64,000 nucleotides of DNA from assembly GCA_051016205.1 (NCBI GenBank), contig CP136534.1:2046001-2110000 (forward strand), in the 5' to 3' direction. This document shows, one piece after another, positions 35,360 to 44,309 of this stretch; positions within the stretch are counted from its first letter, which is position 1; each line of letters starts with the position of its first letter. Both the position numbers and the translations under genes were made by a program. This stretch comes from Acuticoccus sp051016205. GTDB lineage: Bacteria > Pseudomonadota > Alphaproteobacteria > Rhizobiales > Amorphaceae. The notes under the pieces were generated by a model. That model did not search any database, was not told the origin of the DNA, and was given only the letters and a program-made list of their open reading frames with translations.

Positions 35360-35404
35360 AAGGGTGGCCATGATGCCGCACCGGGATGAAAGGGCTCCAG
35401 CGCC

Positions 35405-35743
35405 ATGGCTGACGATGAGAACATCGACGCCCGCCGCAAACGGCTGGAGGCGACACTCAAGGCCCACGAGGCGGAAACGAAAGCGGCAGAAGAGGCCGCA
35501 GACCGCCAAAATTCTGCCCATGGCCTCGCGTCCGCCTTCCGCATGTCCACCGAGTTTGTGAGTGCTGTGGTGGTCGGCGGTGTCATCGGTTACGGCCTTG
35601 ATTGGTGGCTTGGGACACTTCCCTGGTTGATGATTGCGTTTGTGCTCCTAGGATTTGCAGCAGGGGTGCTCAACGTTTTGCGTGCGGCGGGCTTGATTCA
35701 GCCGCCGCAAGCCGGCAAGAGACCCCACAGCGGCGGGGTGTAA
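35405..35743 (+). CDS. atpI: ATP synthase protein I
   Basis: A 112-residue accessory protein of the F0 cluster, thought to help assemble the c-ring. The N-terminal half is charged and helical (RRKRLEATLKAHEAETKAAEEAADRQ is the general style). Two membrane helices follow (EFVSAVVVGGVIGYGLDWWL; LPWLMIAFVLLGFAAGVLNV), as in the alphaproteobacterial AtpI family. It is the first gene of atpI-a-c-b'-b, all on the plus strand. Confidence 0.88.
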   Translation: MADDENIDARRKRLEATLKAHEAETKAAEEAADRQNSAHGLASAFRMSTEFVSAVVVGGVIGYGLDWWLGTLPWLMIAFVLLGFAAGVLNVLRAAGLIQPPQAGKRPHSGGV

Positions 35744-35816
35744 GCTCTCGCCTCACACGTCCTTGCGTGCCTGACGCACGCGAAACACCCACTTCGCGCG
35801 ATTGATCCGCGCTCCA

Positions 35817-36602
35817 ATGACCAAGGACCCTTGCGTGGCGACCAAAGAAGGCGGCGGGCTCGATCCCATCAAGCAGTTCGAGGTGAAGTCGCTCATCGAC
35901 ATCAATGTCGGCGGCGTGGATCTGTCGTTCACCAACGTCTCCTTGTTCATGATGGTGGCGACAGGGCTCACCATTGCGCTGATGGTGATCCCCACCGGCG
36001 GGCGCGCGTTGATCCCCGGTCGCTGGCAGAATGTGGCGGAGATGTCCTACGAGTTTGCGGCAAACATGTTGCGCAGCTCGGCAGGAACCGGGGGAATGAA
36101 ATTTTTCCCGCTGGTGTTCTCGCTGTTCATGTTCATCCTGATGGCGAACCTTTTGGGGATGTTCCCCTACTTCTACACTGCCACAAGCCAGCTGGCCGTC
36201 ACGGTCACCCTTGCCATGCTGGTGATCCTCACCGTCGTCATTTCCGGCCTCAGGAACCATGGCCTGTCCTGGTTCAGGCTGTTCGTGCCCTCAGGCGTTC
36301 CCGGCTACATTTTGCCGTTGGTGAGCGCCATTGAGGTCATCTCGTTCCTGTCACGCCCTGTCAGCCTGTCGGTGCGTTTGTTCGCCAACATGCTCGCCGG
36401 TCACATCACGCTGAAAGTCTTTGCTGCCTTCGTGGTGTCGCTGGGCAGCCTTGGCGCCGTCGGCACGGTCGCGGCCGTCTTGCCTTTGGGCATGACCGTT
36501 GCCATTACCGCGCTGGAGTTTCTCGTCTCGGTGCTTCAGGCCTACGTCTTTGCCATCTTGACCTGCATCTATCTGAACGACGCGGTCCATCCTCACCACT
36601 AA
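35817..36602 (+). CDS. atpB: F0F1 ATP synthase subunit a
   Basis: About 261 residues with five to six membrane helices. It forms the proton half-channels against the c-ring. The essential Arg lies in the helix SVRLFANMLAGHITL, and further polar channel residues are in ISVLQAYVFAILTCIYL. The N-terminus DPIKQFEVKSLIDINVGG is typical of alphaproteobacteria. ATG 35817 is chosen; the TTG at 35802 would add five residues. It is followed by subunit c after 46 bases. Confidence 0.93.
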   Translation: MTKDPCVATKEGGGLDPIKQFEVKSLIDINVGGVDLSFTNVSLFMMVATGLTIALMVIPTGGRALIPGRWQNVAEMSYEFAANMLRSSAGTGGMKFFPLVFSLFMFILMANLLGMFPYFYTATSQLAVTVTLAMLVILTVVISGLRNHGLSWFRLFVPSGVPGYILPLVSAIEVISFLSRPVSLSVRLFANMLAGHITLKVFAAFVVSLGSLGAVGTVAAVLPLGMTVAITALEFLVSVLQAYVFAILTCIYLNDAVHPHH

Positions 36603-36648
36603 CCCGACCCCAAGCGCCGTCGCGCGCACACTCTCAAGGAGCCATCCC

Positions 36649-36876
36649 ATGGAAGCGGAAGCTGCCAAGTTCATTGGTGCAGGTCTTGCCTGTTTCGGTC
36701 TCGCGGGCGCCGCGATCGGCCTCGGCAACCTGTTCGGAAGCTATCTTTCCGGCGCGCTTCGCAACCCGTCTGCCGCTGACGGTCAGTTCGGCCGCCTCAT
36801 CTTCGGCTTCGCTGTGACGGAAGCGCTCGGCATCTTCTCGCTTCTGATCGCGCTGCTTCTTCTGTTCGCCGTCTAA
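36649..36876 (+). CDS. atpE: F0F1 ATP synthase subunit c
   Basis: A 75-residue hairpin of two membrane helices forming the rotor ring. The first helix carries GAGLACFGLAGAAIGLG and the second has the proton-binding Glu in FAVTEALGIFSLLIALLLLF. The polar loop RNPSA lies between. The length is exactly typical. AAGGAG sits ahead of the ATG, a strong ribosome site that fits the high copy number needed. Confidence 0.95.
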   Translation: MEAEAAKFIGAGLACFGLAGAAIGLGNLFGSYLSGALRNPSAADGQFGRLIFGFAVTEALGIFSLLIALLLLFAV

Positions 36877-36890
36877 GCGGATTAGAATCG

Positions 36891-37487
36891 ATGGCGACGA
36901 CCGTTGCGCAAGGGGACGACCAGGTGGCCGTTCCCATCCCCACGGACCCCGCAACACAGGTGCAAACACCCTTGCACGGCGCTGAAGAAAGCCTCTTTCC
37001 CCCGTTCGATGTGCTGCTTTGGCCGTCACATCTGTTCTGGCTGGCGATTGCGTTCGGCCTTCTGTTCTATTTCGTGAACAGGCTGATCGTCCCCCAGGTG
37101 GGCGGGATCATGGAAGACCGGCGGGACAGGATCGCCAGCGATCTTGGTGAAGCGAGCCGTCTCAGCCGCGAAACCGACGAGGTGATCACCGCCTACGAGG
37201 AAGAGCTTGCCGAGGCACGGCGTAAGGCCAACGCCATCGCTCAAACCCGCCGTGATGAAATCAAGGCGGAGCTTGATCGTCAGCGTGCCGATACGGAAGC
37301 CTCGCTGCAACGGCGGATCGATGATGCCGAGAAGGCCATCACCAGACGCCGGGATGCCGCTTTGGCCGATGTGGACGCCATTGCCACGGACGCAGGCCGT
37401 ACCATCGTTGAAGAGCTTGCCTCCATCACCATCAGCGAGGCTGAGGTGCGCGAGGCGGTGAAGCGCTCGGAGGCCCGCCATGCTTGA
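36891..37487 (+). CDS. F0F1 ATP synthase subunit b'
   Basis: A 198-residue peripheral-stalk subunit with one N-terminal membrane helix (HLFWLAIAFGLLFYFVNRLIVP) and a long charged helical arm for dimerising with b. It has a 45-residue Pro/Thr-rich N-terminal extension as in many alphaproteobacterial b' subunits. It precedes and overlaps the b gene by eight bases, so the two are made in equal amounts. Confidence 0.9.
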   Translation: MATTVAQGDDQVAVPIPTDPATQVQTPLHGAEESLFPPFDVLLWPSHLFWLAIAFGLLFYFVNRLIVPQVGGIMEDRRDRIASDLGEASRLSRETDEVITAYEEELAEARRKANAIAQTRRDEIKAELDRQRADTEASLQRRIDDAEKAITRRRDAALADVDAIATDAGRTIVEELASITISEAEVREAVKRSEARHA

Positions 37488-37965
37488 GTCCGATTCCTTT
37501 TGGGCCCTCGTTGGCCTCATCCTGTTCCTGATTTTGGTCTTTGCCATCGGTGCGCCCGGCAAGGTGATCAAGGCCATCGACCGCAGGACGGAGCGCATCA
37601 AGGCCGAGCTCGATGAGGCCAAGAAGGCGCGTGAAGAGGCTCAGGCGCTTTTGGCCGAATACCAGCGCCGTCGCCGCGATGCGGAGGCCGAGGCCGAAAC
37701 CATTGTGGAGGAAGCCAAGCGCGAAGCTCAGCGGATGACTGAAGAGGCCAACGCCAAGCTGCGCGATATGGTGGACAGGCGGACCGAATCGGCCGAGTCG
37801 AAGATTGCTCAGGCCGAGGCCCAGGCATTGAAGGAAGTGCGCAGCCGCGCCGCCGACCTTGCCGTCGCCGCCGCCGCCGACATCTTGAAAGCCAAGCTTC
37901 AGGGCGAGAACGGTGTCTCCATGGTGGACACCTCCATCGACGCGGTGCGCGCCAGGCTCAACTGA
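37480..37965 (+). CDS. atpF: F0F1 ATP synthase subunit b
   Basis: A 161-residue stalk subunit: membrane helix SFWALVGLILFLILVFAIG near the start, then a continuous charged helix rich in Ala, Glu, Arg and Lys (KAREEAQALLAEYQRRRRDA style) that binds subunit delta. It starts inside the last codons of b'. It is the last F0 gene; the F1 genes are elsewhere, the usual alphaproteobacterial split. The 236 bases downstream hold no gene. Confidence 0.93.
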   Translation: MLESDSFWALVGLILFLILVFAIGAPGKVIKAIDRRTERIKAELDEAKKAREEAQALLAEYQRRRRDAEAEAETIVEEAKREAQRMTEEANAKLRDMVDRRTESAESKIAQAEAQALKEVRSRAADLAVAAAADILKAKLQGENGVSMVDTSIDAVRARLN

Positions 37966-38201
37966 TCCTGCTCCGAGTCAAAGTCCGCCGGGCCCTGTAT
38001 TCACGGCTCGGCTGACGGCCGCTCACAAGGGACCTGACCCCCTGTAGGCGTTCATCAGCGGCCACAAACCCAATCTATGAAGCGGCTCCCAGCGCAGTGG
38101 GGAGGCCGGTGCAGGTGCGGACGCCCTCTCCAACTCGATCGCTGACCCTTGGGCTGAGCCGGCGGATTAACGCCAGCTTGGCTTATGGCGACGGCGCGAT
38201 C

Positions 38202-38927
38202 TCAGGCGGCCGTGTCCAGCCTATCCTGTGTGGGAAAGTGGATGCCGCACTCGGTTTTCTGCAAACCCTGCCAGCGACCGTCCCTGGCGTCGGTCCCGTC
38301 GGCGGGGCGGTGGGTGCAAGGGGCGCAGCCGATCGAGGGGTAGCCGTCCGCCACAAGCGGGTGGCTCGGCAGATCATGCTCAAAAAGGTAGGTGTCCACC
38401 TCATCCTGTGACCAGCGGGCCATGGGGTTGACCTTGGTGCGGGGCCCATCGGCTTCAAAGACAGGCATGGCGTGACGGGCAAACGTCTGGTGGCGGCGGC
38501 GGCCTGTGATCCACGCATCGTAGCCCTGGAGCACGTTTTCCAGCGGTGCGACTTTGCGCAAACCACAACAGGCATCTGGATTGCTCGCATGGAGCGTGCC
38601 GTCGGGGTCAGCACCGGTTACGGTGGCTGCGTCGGGCCGCACGTCGACCACATTGAGGCCGAGGCGGTCGGCAAGGGCGCGCCTGTGGGTGAGCGTTTCG
38701 GCAAAATGTTTGCCCGTTTCAAGAAAGAGCACGGGGAGATGGGGCGCAGCGTCTGCCACCATATGGAGGAGGGCGGCAGAGTCCGCACCGAAGGAAGAGA
38801 GGACCGCAATCCGCCCCTTGAAGAGTTGGGCGGCCATGGCCACCAGTTCGCCTGCGGGGCGGTGAGCAAAGCGCGCGTTGAGGGTCCCAGCGCCGTGAAG
38901 CGCCGAGTGGCTCGGTCTGTCGAGCAT
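38202..38927 (-). CDS. cysH: Phosphoadenylyl/adenylyl-sulfate reductase
   Basis: A 241-residue enzyme reducing activated sulfate to sulfite with thioredoxin. The PP-loop-type nucleotide site is SSFGADSAALLH (44-55). Cys120-Cys121 (ACCGLRKV) and Cys201-x2-Cys204 (CAPC) bind a [4Fe-4S] cluster, which marks the APS-using type. The C-terminal catalytic Cys227 lies in KTECGIH. It lies on the same strand after fpr, 140 bases away, and completes the sulfate-to-sulfide route with cysI and cysG. Confidence 0.93.
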   Translation of the reverse strand: MLDRPSHSALHGAGTLNARFAHRPAGELVAMAAQLFKGRIAVLSSFGADSAALLHMVADAAPHLPVLFLETGKHFAETLTHRRALADRLGLNVVDVRPDAATVTGADPDGTLHASNPDACCGLRKVAPLENVLQGYDAWITGRRRHQTFARHAMPVFEADGPRTKVNPMARWSQDEVDTYLFEHDLPSHPLVADGYPSIGCAPCTHRPADGTDARDGRWQGLQKTECGIHFPTQDRLDTAA

Positions 38928-39067
38928 GGCTGTGCCTTTCTGATGGGTCGGACCGCGTGGGGCCGACCTCCTCAGGACGGCGCTTGACGGTTACGCGGGG
39001 TTTGCGGCGAGGGGTCTAATTTGAGGCAGTCTCCTGATGGGTTTGGCTCTGGTGGAGCGTTTGGCAG

Positions 39068-39877
39068 CTAGCCGACGAACGCCTTTTCCACCACGTACTC
39101 GCCAGGGCTGCTGTTGGAGCCTTCCGTGAGGCCGGCTTTCTCGCACAAGGCTTTGGTGTCATTGATCATGTCGGTGGAGCCGCAGATCATCACGCGGTCG
39201 TTCTCTGGCGACCACGGGGGAACGCCGAGGCTGTCGAACAGTGAGCCCGATTCCACAAGGTGCGTGATGCGGCCTTTGAGGGTGCCCTCAGTGGGTTCCT
39301 CGCGGGTCACAGTGGGAACGTGGGTCAGCTTGTCGCCGACAATTTCGCTCACCAGCGGGTCGGCGGCAATTTCGCCCATCAGGTCGAAACCCACCGCAAG
39401 TTCCGCGTTTTCCCGGCACGTGTGCGTGAGGAAGACGTGCTCGTAGTCCTCATAGGTTTGCGGGTCGCGCACGATGGACGCGAACGGGGCAATGCCTGTG
39501 CCTGTGGAGACCAGCCACAAGGTGCGCCCCGGCAACAGCGCATCCAGAACCAGCGTCCCCGTGGTGCGAGGCTTTAGGATGATCTGGTCGCCGGGTTTTA
39601 CCTTGGCGAGCTTTGAGGTGAGCGGCCCGTTCGGCACCTTGATGGAGACGAACTCCAACTCATCGCTCCAACTGGGGCTTGCGATAGAGTAGGCGCGCAA
39701 GAGCGGCTTGCCGTCCGTCTCAAGCCCCAGCATGGCGAACTCGCCCGAGCGAAAGCGGAACGACTGCGCCCGCGTTGTACGAAACACGAACAGGCGATCG
39801 GTGTAATGGCGCGTGGCGAGAACCGTCTCGCCAAGGGTCTTCGCGGGAGGGTTGGACAACGTTACAGAGCCTTTCAC
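39068..39877 (-). CDS. fpr: Ferredoxin--NADP+ reductase
   Basis: About 269 residues of the bacterial FNR (Fpr) family. FAD-binding is shown by RAYSIASPSW, NADP binding by VSTGTGIAPFASIVRDP, with the C-terminal MICGSTDMINDTK and the family ending YVVEKAFVG. It would supply reduced ferredoxin to the adjacent ferredoxin-type sulfite reductase. The GTG at 39877 overlaps the DUF934 stop by four bases (GTGA), which supports this start; the reading from 39922 adds unlike residues. Confidence 0.9.
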   Translation of the reverse strand: MKGSVTLSNPPAKTLGETVLATRHYTDRLFVFRTTRAQSFRFRSGEFAMLGLETDGKPLLRAYSIASPSWSDELEFVSIKVPNGPLTSKLAKVKPGDQIILKPRTTGTLVLDALLPGRTLWLVSTGTGIAPFASIVRDPQTYEDYEHVFLTHTCRENAELAVGFDLMGEIAADPLVSEIVGDKLTHVPTVTREEPTEGTLKGRITHLVESGSLFDSLGVPPWSPENDRVMICGSTDMINDTKALCEKAGLTEGSNSSPGEYVVEKAFVG

Positions 39878-40305
39878 GTCGCCGCGTCGTTGCCGTTGAG
39901 GGCGTGATGTCTGGCAGCCCAAATCCCGCGCGCGGCGCCGCGGGACGAGACGTCTTCAATGTAGACCTCCCCGACCGCATGCGCGAGCGCATTGCGCCAA
40001 GTCAATTCTCCCTGTCGTGCAACCGCCTCATCCTCCACCAGGATGGCGTCAAACCCCGATTGGAGGGCGTGGCGCGCCTGGTCCGGCATCAGCGGCCCCG
40101 CTGCCAGGAGCCGTCCCGCATACCCTTTTGCGCGCAATTGCCGCGCGGTGGAAAATCCCCGCCCGTCCAAGGCCGAGGCAAAGCGCAATGTCAGTGTGTC
40201 GCTGCCGGGCATTCCCGCAGGTTCGTGGGCGGCCCACTCATCCCCGTCTTGCGCATGGGCAAGGTGGACGAGGGTGTTTTCGGCTGACGGATCAAAAAGC
40301 CACAT
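39874..40305 (-). CDS. DUF934 family protein
   Basis: A 143-residue protein beginning MWLFDPSAENTLVHLA, with GGGAG nine bases upstream. DUF934 proteins are constant neighbours of ferredoxin-type sulfite reductase genes in proteobacteria and are thought to serve it, perhaps as a small electron-transfer or stability partner; the mechanism is not established. Conserved style: DTLTLRFASALDGRGFSTARQLR. It overlaps cysI at its start and fpr at its end, so the three are translationally coupled. Confidence 0.82.
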   Translation of the reverse strand: MWLFDPSAENTLVHLAHAQDGDEWAAHEPAGMPGSDTLTLRFASALDGRGFSTARQLRAKGYAGRLLAAGPLMPDQARHALQSGFDAILVEDEAVARQGELTWRNALAHAVGEVYIEDVSSRGAARGIWAARHHALNGNDAAT

Positions 40306-41956
40306 GATCGTCACTCCCATAGGCGGCCGCCTTGAAAGGGGCTTTGCCGATGCGTGCGTAGGTGGCGACGAAGTCTTCACCGTCCTGTCGGTGGGCATGG
40401 AAGGCGTCGATCAGCCTGTCGATGGCATCGGGCAGTTCCTCGGCGGAGAAGCCTGGGCCGAGGAGTTCGCCCACGGCCGCGCCTTCGTCGGCGCGCCCGC
40501 CGAGAGTGATCTGGTAGTTTTCCTCATCGGCCTTGTTCAGGCCGAGGATGCCGATATTGGCTGCATGGTGGTGCCCGCAGGCATTGATGCACCCTGAGAT
40601 GTTGATGCTCGGCCCCGCGGCGTCCCGGCCCGCCTCCCGCGCGGCGCCTTCACGGGCGCGAAGGCGTTCGGAAAGGGTCTGCGCCAGGGGAATGGAGCGG
40701 GCCGTGGCCAGGGCGCAATAGTCGAGCCCCGGGCAGGCGATGATGTCGCTGGAAAGCCCCACATTGCCCGTTGCGAGCCCATGGGCGGCAAGGGCGTTGT
40801 GAAGGGCCGCCAGACGGTCGATCCGCACGTTCGCAAAGACGAGATTCTGGCGGTGGGTGACGCGTAGCTCGCCTCCGCCATAGCGGTCGGCAAGGTCGGC
40901 AACGGCGCGCATCTGTTCGGCCGTGGCATCGCCGGGGATCTCGCCCTTTCCCTTCAAGGAGACGGTGACGACGGCGTAGCCCTCCACCTTGTGGGCGGTG
41001 ACATTGTTGGTGAGCCACTCGGCAAACGGGCCGGTGGCGTTGATGGCGGCGGAGGGGAGAGGGGCAAGGGGCGTTGCTGTAAAGTGGCGGGCGATCCTTC
41101 CATACTCGTCAGCGGCGACGGCAAAGGGGGAAAGGTCGCGGCCTTCAAGGTCGGCAAAGACCTCATCGCGGTAGGCCTCAAGGCCCATCTCTGCCACGAG
41201 GATCTTGATGCGTGCCTTGTACTTGTTGTCGCGCCGGCCGTGGAGATTGTAGACGCGCAGCATGGAATCCAGCGTCGGCAGGAGCTGCACGAACGGCACG
41301 TCCGCTGCAAAGAGCTGCGCCACCCGCGGCGTGCGGCCCTGACCGCCGCCGACCCAGATGTCGTAGACAGGATGTGTGCCGCCGGGCTTGGCGCGCAGGC
41401 CAATGTCGTGGAACTTCATGGCCGCGCGGTCTTGGGCGGCGCCGATGACGGCAATCTTGAATTTGCGCGGCAGGAACGCGAATTCGGGGTGCAGCGACGA
41501 CCACTGGCGCAACAGTTCGGCAGTGGGGCGGGGGTCCACCTCTTCATCGCCTGCCACGCCGGCAAAGGCGTCCGTCGTCACGTTGCGGATGCAGTTGCCA
41601 GAGGTTTGGATGGCATGCATTCCCGCGTCTGCCAGAATATCCAGCATGTCAGGCACATCTTTTAGCGCGGTCCAGTTGAATTGGATGTTCTGGCGCGTGG
41701 TAAAGTGTCCGTATCCGCGGTCGTAATGTTCGGCAAGGTGGGCGAGTGTGCGCATCTGGTGCGACGACAACACGCCGTAGGGAATCGCAACGCGTAACAT
41801 GTAGGCGTGAAGCTGCAGGTAAAGGCCGTTCTTCAAGCGCAAAGGCTTAAACTCGTCCTCGCTCAGTTGGCCCGTGAGGCGGCGGCCCACCTGCTCGCGA
41901 AATTCCGCGGCGCGGGCGGCGACGAAGGCCTGGTCGAAACCGTCATATTGATACAT
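40292..41956 (-). CDS. cysI: Ferredoxin-type nitrite/sulfite reductase
   Basis: A 554-residue siroheme/[4Fe-4S] hemoprotein that reduces sulfite to sulfide by six electrons. The tandem half-domain layout is visible, and RQNIQFNW marks the substrate/siroheme face. The cluster ligands are CPGLDYC and, about 40 residues later, CINACG (Cys-x5-Cys and Cys-x3-Cys). No CysJ flavoprotein is present, and the neighbour fpr suggests ferredoxin as donor. Nitrite reductase is the alternative, but cysH, cysG and DUF934 beside it favour sulfite. Confidence 0.9.
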   Translation of the reverse strand: MYQYDGFDQAFVAARAAEFREQVGRRLTGQLSEDEFKPLRLKNGLYLQLHAYMLRVAIPYGVLSSHQMRTLAHLAEHYDRGYGHFTTRQNIQFNWTALKDVPDMLDILADAGMHAIQTSGNCIRNVTTDAFAGVAGDEEVDPRPTAELLRQWSSLHPEFAFLPRKFKIAVIGAAQDRAAMKFHDIGLRAKPGGTHPVYDIWVGGGQGRTPRVAQLFAADVPFVQLLPTLDSMLRVYNLHGRRDNKYKARIKILVAEMGLEAYRDEVFADLEGRDLSPFAVAADEYGRIARHFTATPLAPLPSAAINATGPFAEWLTNNVTAHKVEGYAVVTVSLKGKGEIPGDATAEQMRAVADLADRYGGGELRVTHRQNLVFANVRIDRLAALHNALAAHGLATGNVGLSSDIIACPGLDYCALATARSIPLAQTLSERLRAREGAAREAGRDAAGPSINISGCINACGHHHAANIGILGLNKADEENYQITLGGRADEGAAVGELLGPGFSAEELPDAIDRLIDAFHAHRQDGEDFVATYARIGKAPFKAAAYGSDDHVAF

Positions 41957-41971
41957 CGGTCGCCTCCAGGC

Positions 41972-42280
41972 TCACGCAGCGCGGCGGGCAGGGGGAAGGG
42001 GGAGCGCGATGGACGGGCCCCCCAAACGCTGCCGTTCCCGCAGGTGGACGGGCGTGCCTGTGGCAGCGTCCAGCGCCACAAGATCGGCACCCACCACGCG
42101 GTTTTCGGCTTCTTCACGGGTGCCAACGGCGGTCAGGGTGTCGCGATCGGCGGGGTTGGCGCGCACGGCATTGCCTTGGTCGGTGGACCAGTCGTGGCCG
42201 GTCCAGAACACGATGGCGCCTGACAAAAGGTCGTTGGCGGTCAAAATGCTGGGGCCGTCATGGGGGCGGTTGCGGGCCAT
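41972..42280 (-). CDS. DUF2849 family protein
   Basis: A 102-residue protein, MARNRPHDGPSILTANDLLSGAIVFW..., of DUF2849, a family found almost only between siroheme synthase and sulfite reductase genes in alphaproteobacteria. No reaction is known. Its ATG overlaps the last base of the cysG stop, and its own stop is 15 bases from the cysI start, so it is embedded in the operon. It probably assists siroheme insertion or the reductase, by inference. Confidence 0.85.
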   Translation of the reverse strand: MARNRPHDGPSILTANDLLSGAIVFWTGHDWSTDQGNAVRANPADRDTLTAVGTREEAENRVVGADLVALDAATGTPVHLRERQRLGGPSIALPLPPARRAA

Positions 42281-43665
42281 CAGGCGGCCTCCTTCGTGAG
42301 CGTCTTGAGGGTGGGGGCAGCGGTGCGGGCGTTGACGCCGATCAGCATCATCAAAGGGCCGTTGCCGGCGAAGGCGGCGACGGCGGCGCCAAGCTCGGCA
42401 AGGGTGGTGTGGGCAAGGCGCTCATCGGTGCGGCCTGCGCTTTCCACCAGCACCACGGGGGTGGCGCCTTTGCGCCCCTGGAGGAGGAGTTTGCGCTGAA
42501 CATCGGGGGCCGCGCGCCGGCCCATGTAAATGGCAAGGGGCGCTGTGCCTGAGGCGGCGGAGGCCCAGTCCACAGCATCGGCCTCGGCTGCGTCATCCGC
42601 GCCTTGGGCCGTGATGATGCGCAACTCCTGCGCCCTGCCGCGCTCCGTGAGGGGGGCTTTGGCGCTGGCGGCAGCAACGCTTGCGGCGGTGACGCCAGGC
42701 ACGATCTCGAAGGCAAGGTCTGCAGCGGCGACGGCGTCGATTTCTTCGGCGAGCCGGCCGAAGATGGATGGGTCGCCGCCTTTCAGCCGTACGATCCGCG
42801 CCCCTGTCTTGGCGCGCTCCACGATGAGGGCGTTGATGTCGTCCTGGCTCAGGGCATGGCGGCCGGCGCGCTTGCCGACATTCATGAAGGTGGCCTCGCG
42901 CCTTGCAAGCTCCAGGATGTCTGGCGCGACCAGAGCGTCATGGAGGATGACCTCGGCCCTGTCGATGCGCTGGCGGGCGCGTTCGGTCAGAAGGTCGGGG
43001 CCGCCTGCACCTGCGCCAACGAAGCTGACGAGGCCGTCGCGGTTGTCGGCCCTTTCGCTCAAGAGCACGCGGGCGGTCTTGCCGAAGCCAGTGCGCTCGA
43101 ACGCCCCTTGCATGGCAGGCTCGAACAGCGCGTGCCAGAAGCGGCGGCGGGGGGCGCCCGGCGCAAGTGTTCGGGCCACATGCTCTCGCAACGCACCCGC
43201 CTTGCGAGCAACGTGGCCAAGGCCTGCGGGCAGGAGCCGTTCCACGCGGCCCTTGATTTCGCGGGCAAGCACGGGCGCTGTCCCTTCCGTGCCGATGGCA
43301 ACGATCACGGGGTCGCGGTCGACAATGGCGGGGGTGATGAAGTCACTCACGGCAGGCTGGTCTGCCGCGCACACAGGGATTTTGAGGGCACCGAGACGCC
43401 TTGCAATGTCAGCGTCCAGCGCCGCATTGCCTGTGGCGGTGTAGGCAAGGGCCACATCGTCGGGCAACGGGGTGGTGAGGGGATCGCCGAGGAGGGTGGT
43501 GACATCGTCGAACTCGGCAAGGGCTTCGTCCACCTCTTCGGTGATGACGAGGATGTGGGCCGATGTCTTCTTCACGAGCCGAAGCTTGGCCGCCGCTTCC
43601 TGGCCGCCGCCGAACACGATGATCGTGCGACCCTTCACGCTCCAGAAGATTGGAAATGCGTCCAT
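42280..43665 (-). CDS. cysG: Siroheme synthase (trifunctional)
   Basis: A 461-residue fusion. The N-terminal part is precorrin-2 dehydrogenase/ferrochelatase (VKGRTIIVFGGGQEAAAKLR; VCAADQPAVSDFITPAIVDRD), and from about residue 230 the uroporphyrinogen-III methyltransferase (VSFVGAGAGGPDLLTERA; RLKGGDPSIFGR; the EIVPGVTAASVAAA block). It makes the siroheme that cysI needs. ATG 43665 is preferred because GGAGGG precedes it and the protein then starts as in the family. It is the first gene of the operon and divergent from an Lrp-type regulator. Confidence 0.92.
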   Translation of the reverse strand: MDAFPIFWSVKGRTIIVFGGGQEAAAKLRLVKKTSAHILVITEEVDEALAEFDDVTTLLGDPLTTPLPDDVALAYTATGNAALDADIARRLGALKIPVCAADQPAVSDFITPAIVDRDPVIVAIGTEGTAPVLAREIKGRVERLLPAGLGHVARKAGALREHVARTLAPGAPRRRFWHALFEPAMQGAFERTGFGKTARVLLSERADNRDGLVSFVGAGAGGPDLLTERARQRIDRAEVILHDALVAPDILELARREATFMNVGKRAGRHALSQDDINALIVERAKTGARIVRLKGGDPSIFGRLAEEIDAVAAADLAFEIVPGVTAASVAAASAKAPLTERGRAQELRIITAQGADDAAEADAVDWASAASGTAPLAIYMGRRAAPDVQRKLLLQGRKGATPVVLVESAGRTDERLAHTTLAELGAAVAAFAGNGPLMMLIGVNARTAAPTLKTLTKEAA

Positions 43666-43695
43666 CGCCGCGTCCCTCCGAGATGAGGAGAGAAT

Positions 43696-43768
43696 GTTGA
43701 TTTCCTGCAGAATCGACAATACACCGGAGAAAATAAGCCAATAGGCCCTTCAAGGGCTCTAATTGGCT
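43696..43768. promoter_or_regulatory. Palindromes in the cysG-lrp divergent promoter region
   Basis: Two inverted repeats lie between the divergent starts. One is GTTGATT-N8-AATCGAC (43696-43717, one mismatch). The other is a longer one with arms AGCCAAT and ATTGGCT (43736-43768) enclosing an inner GCCCTTCAAGGGC hairpin. Their place between an Lrp/AsnC gene and the operon it probably controls makes them candidate regulator sites; this is inference. Confidence 0.4.
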
Positions 43769-43810
43769 GCCATTTTCCCGAAGGCGGATGTCTTGAAAGG
43801 ACAGCGTGCG

Positions 43811-44275
43811 ATGGATGAGTTGGATCGCAGGATATTGGCCGTCCTGCAGGAGGATGCCTCGCTGCCTGTAGAGCGGATTGCCCAACAGGTGAACTCCTCC
43901 AAGTCGCCCGTGTGGAGCCGCATTCGCAAACTGAGGGAGGCGGGGATCATCCGCCGTCAGGTGGCGATCCTCGATGCGCAAAAGGTGGGGCATGACGAGG
44001 TGTTCTTCGTCACCATCAAGACAGGCAGCCACAGCGCATCGTGGCTGGAGCGGTTCAGCGACGCCATTGCCACCATGGACGAAATTCAGGAGGCGCACCG
44101 TCTGGCGGGGGAGGTGGACTATCTCCTGAAGGTGCGTGTGCGCGACACGCGCCACTTCGATGCCTTTTACAAGCGCCTGGTGGCGCAGCTGGACCTTTTC
44201 AGCGTCACCTCCATGCTGTCCATGGAAACGCTGAAGGAGACGACGGCCATTGCGATGGATGGTGCGGACGGGTGA
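43811..44275 (+). CDS. Lrp/AsnC family transcriptional regulator
   Basis: A 154-residue regulator with an N-terminal winged helix-turn-helix (MDELDRRILAVLQEDASLP; QQVNSSKSPVWSRIRKL) and a C-terminal RAM ligand-binding domain (AHRLAGEVDYLLKVRV). ATG 43811 is the family start; the longer frame adds 16 residues. Divergence from cysG suggests it controls sulfite assimilation, perhaps sensing cysteine or a related amino acid. The effector is not known from sequence. Confidence 0.88.
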   Translation: MDELDRRILAVLQEDASLPVERIAQQVNSSKSPVWSRIRKLREAGIIRRQVAILDAQKVGHDEVFFVTIKTGSHSASWLERFSDAIATMDEIQEAHRLAGEVDYLLKVRVRDTRHFDAFYKRLVAQLDLFSVTSMLSMETLKETTAIAMDGADG

Positions 44276-44309
44276 GAGGCGGCGCCGAGCGTTCTGCCGC
44301 GGGATTCGG

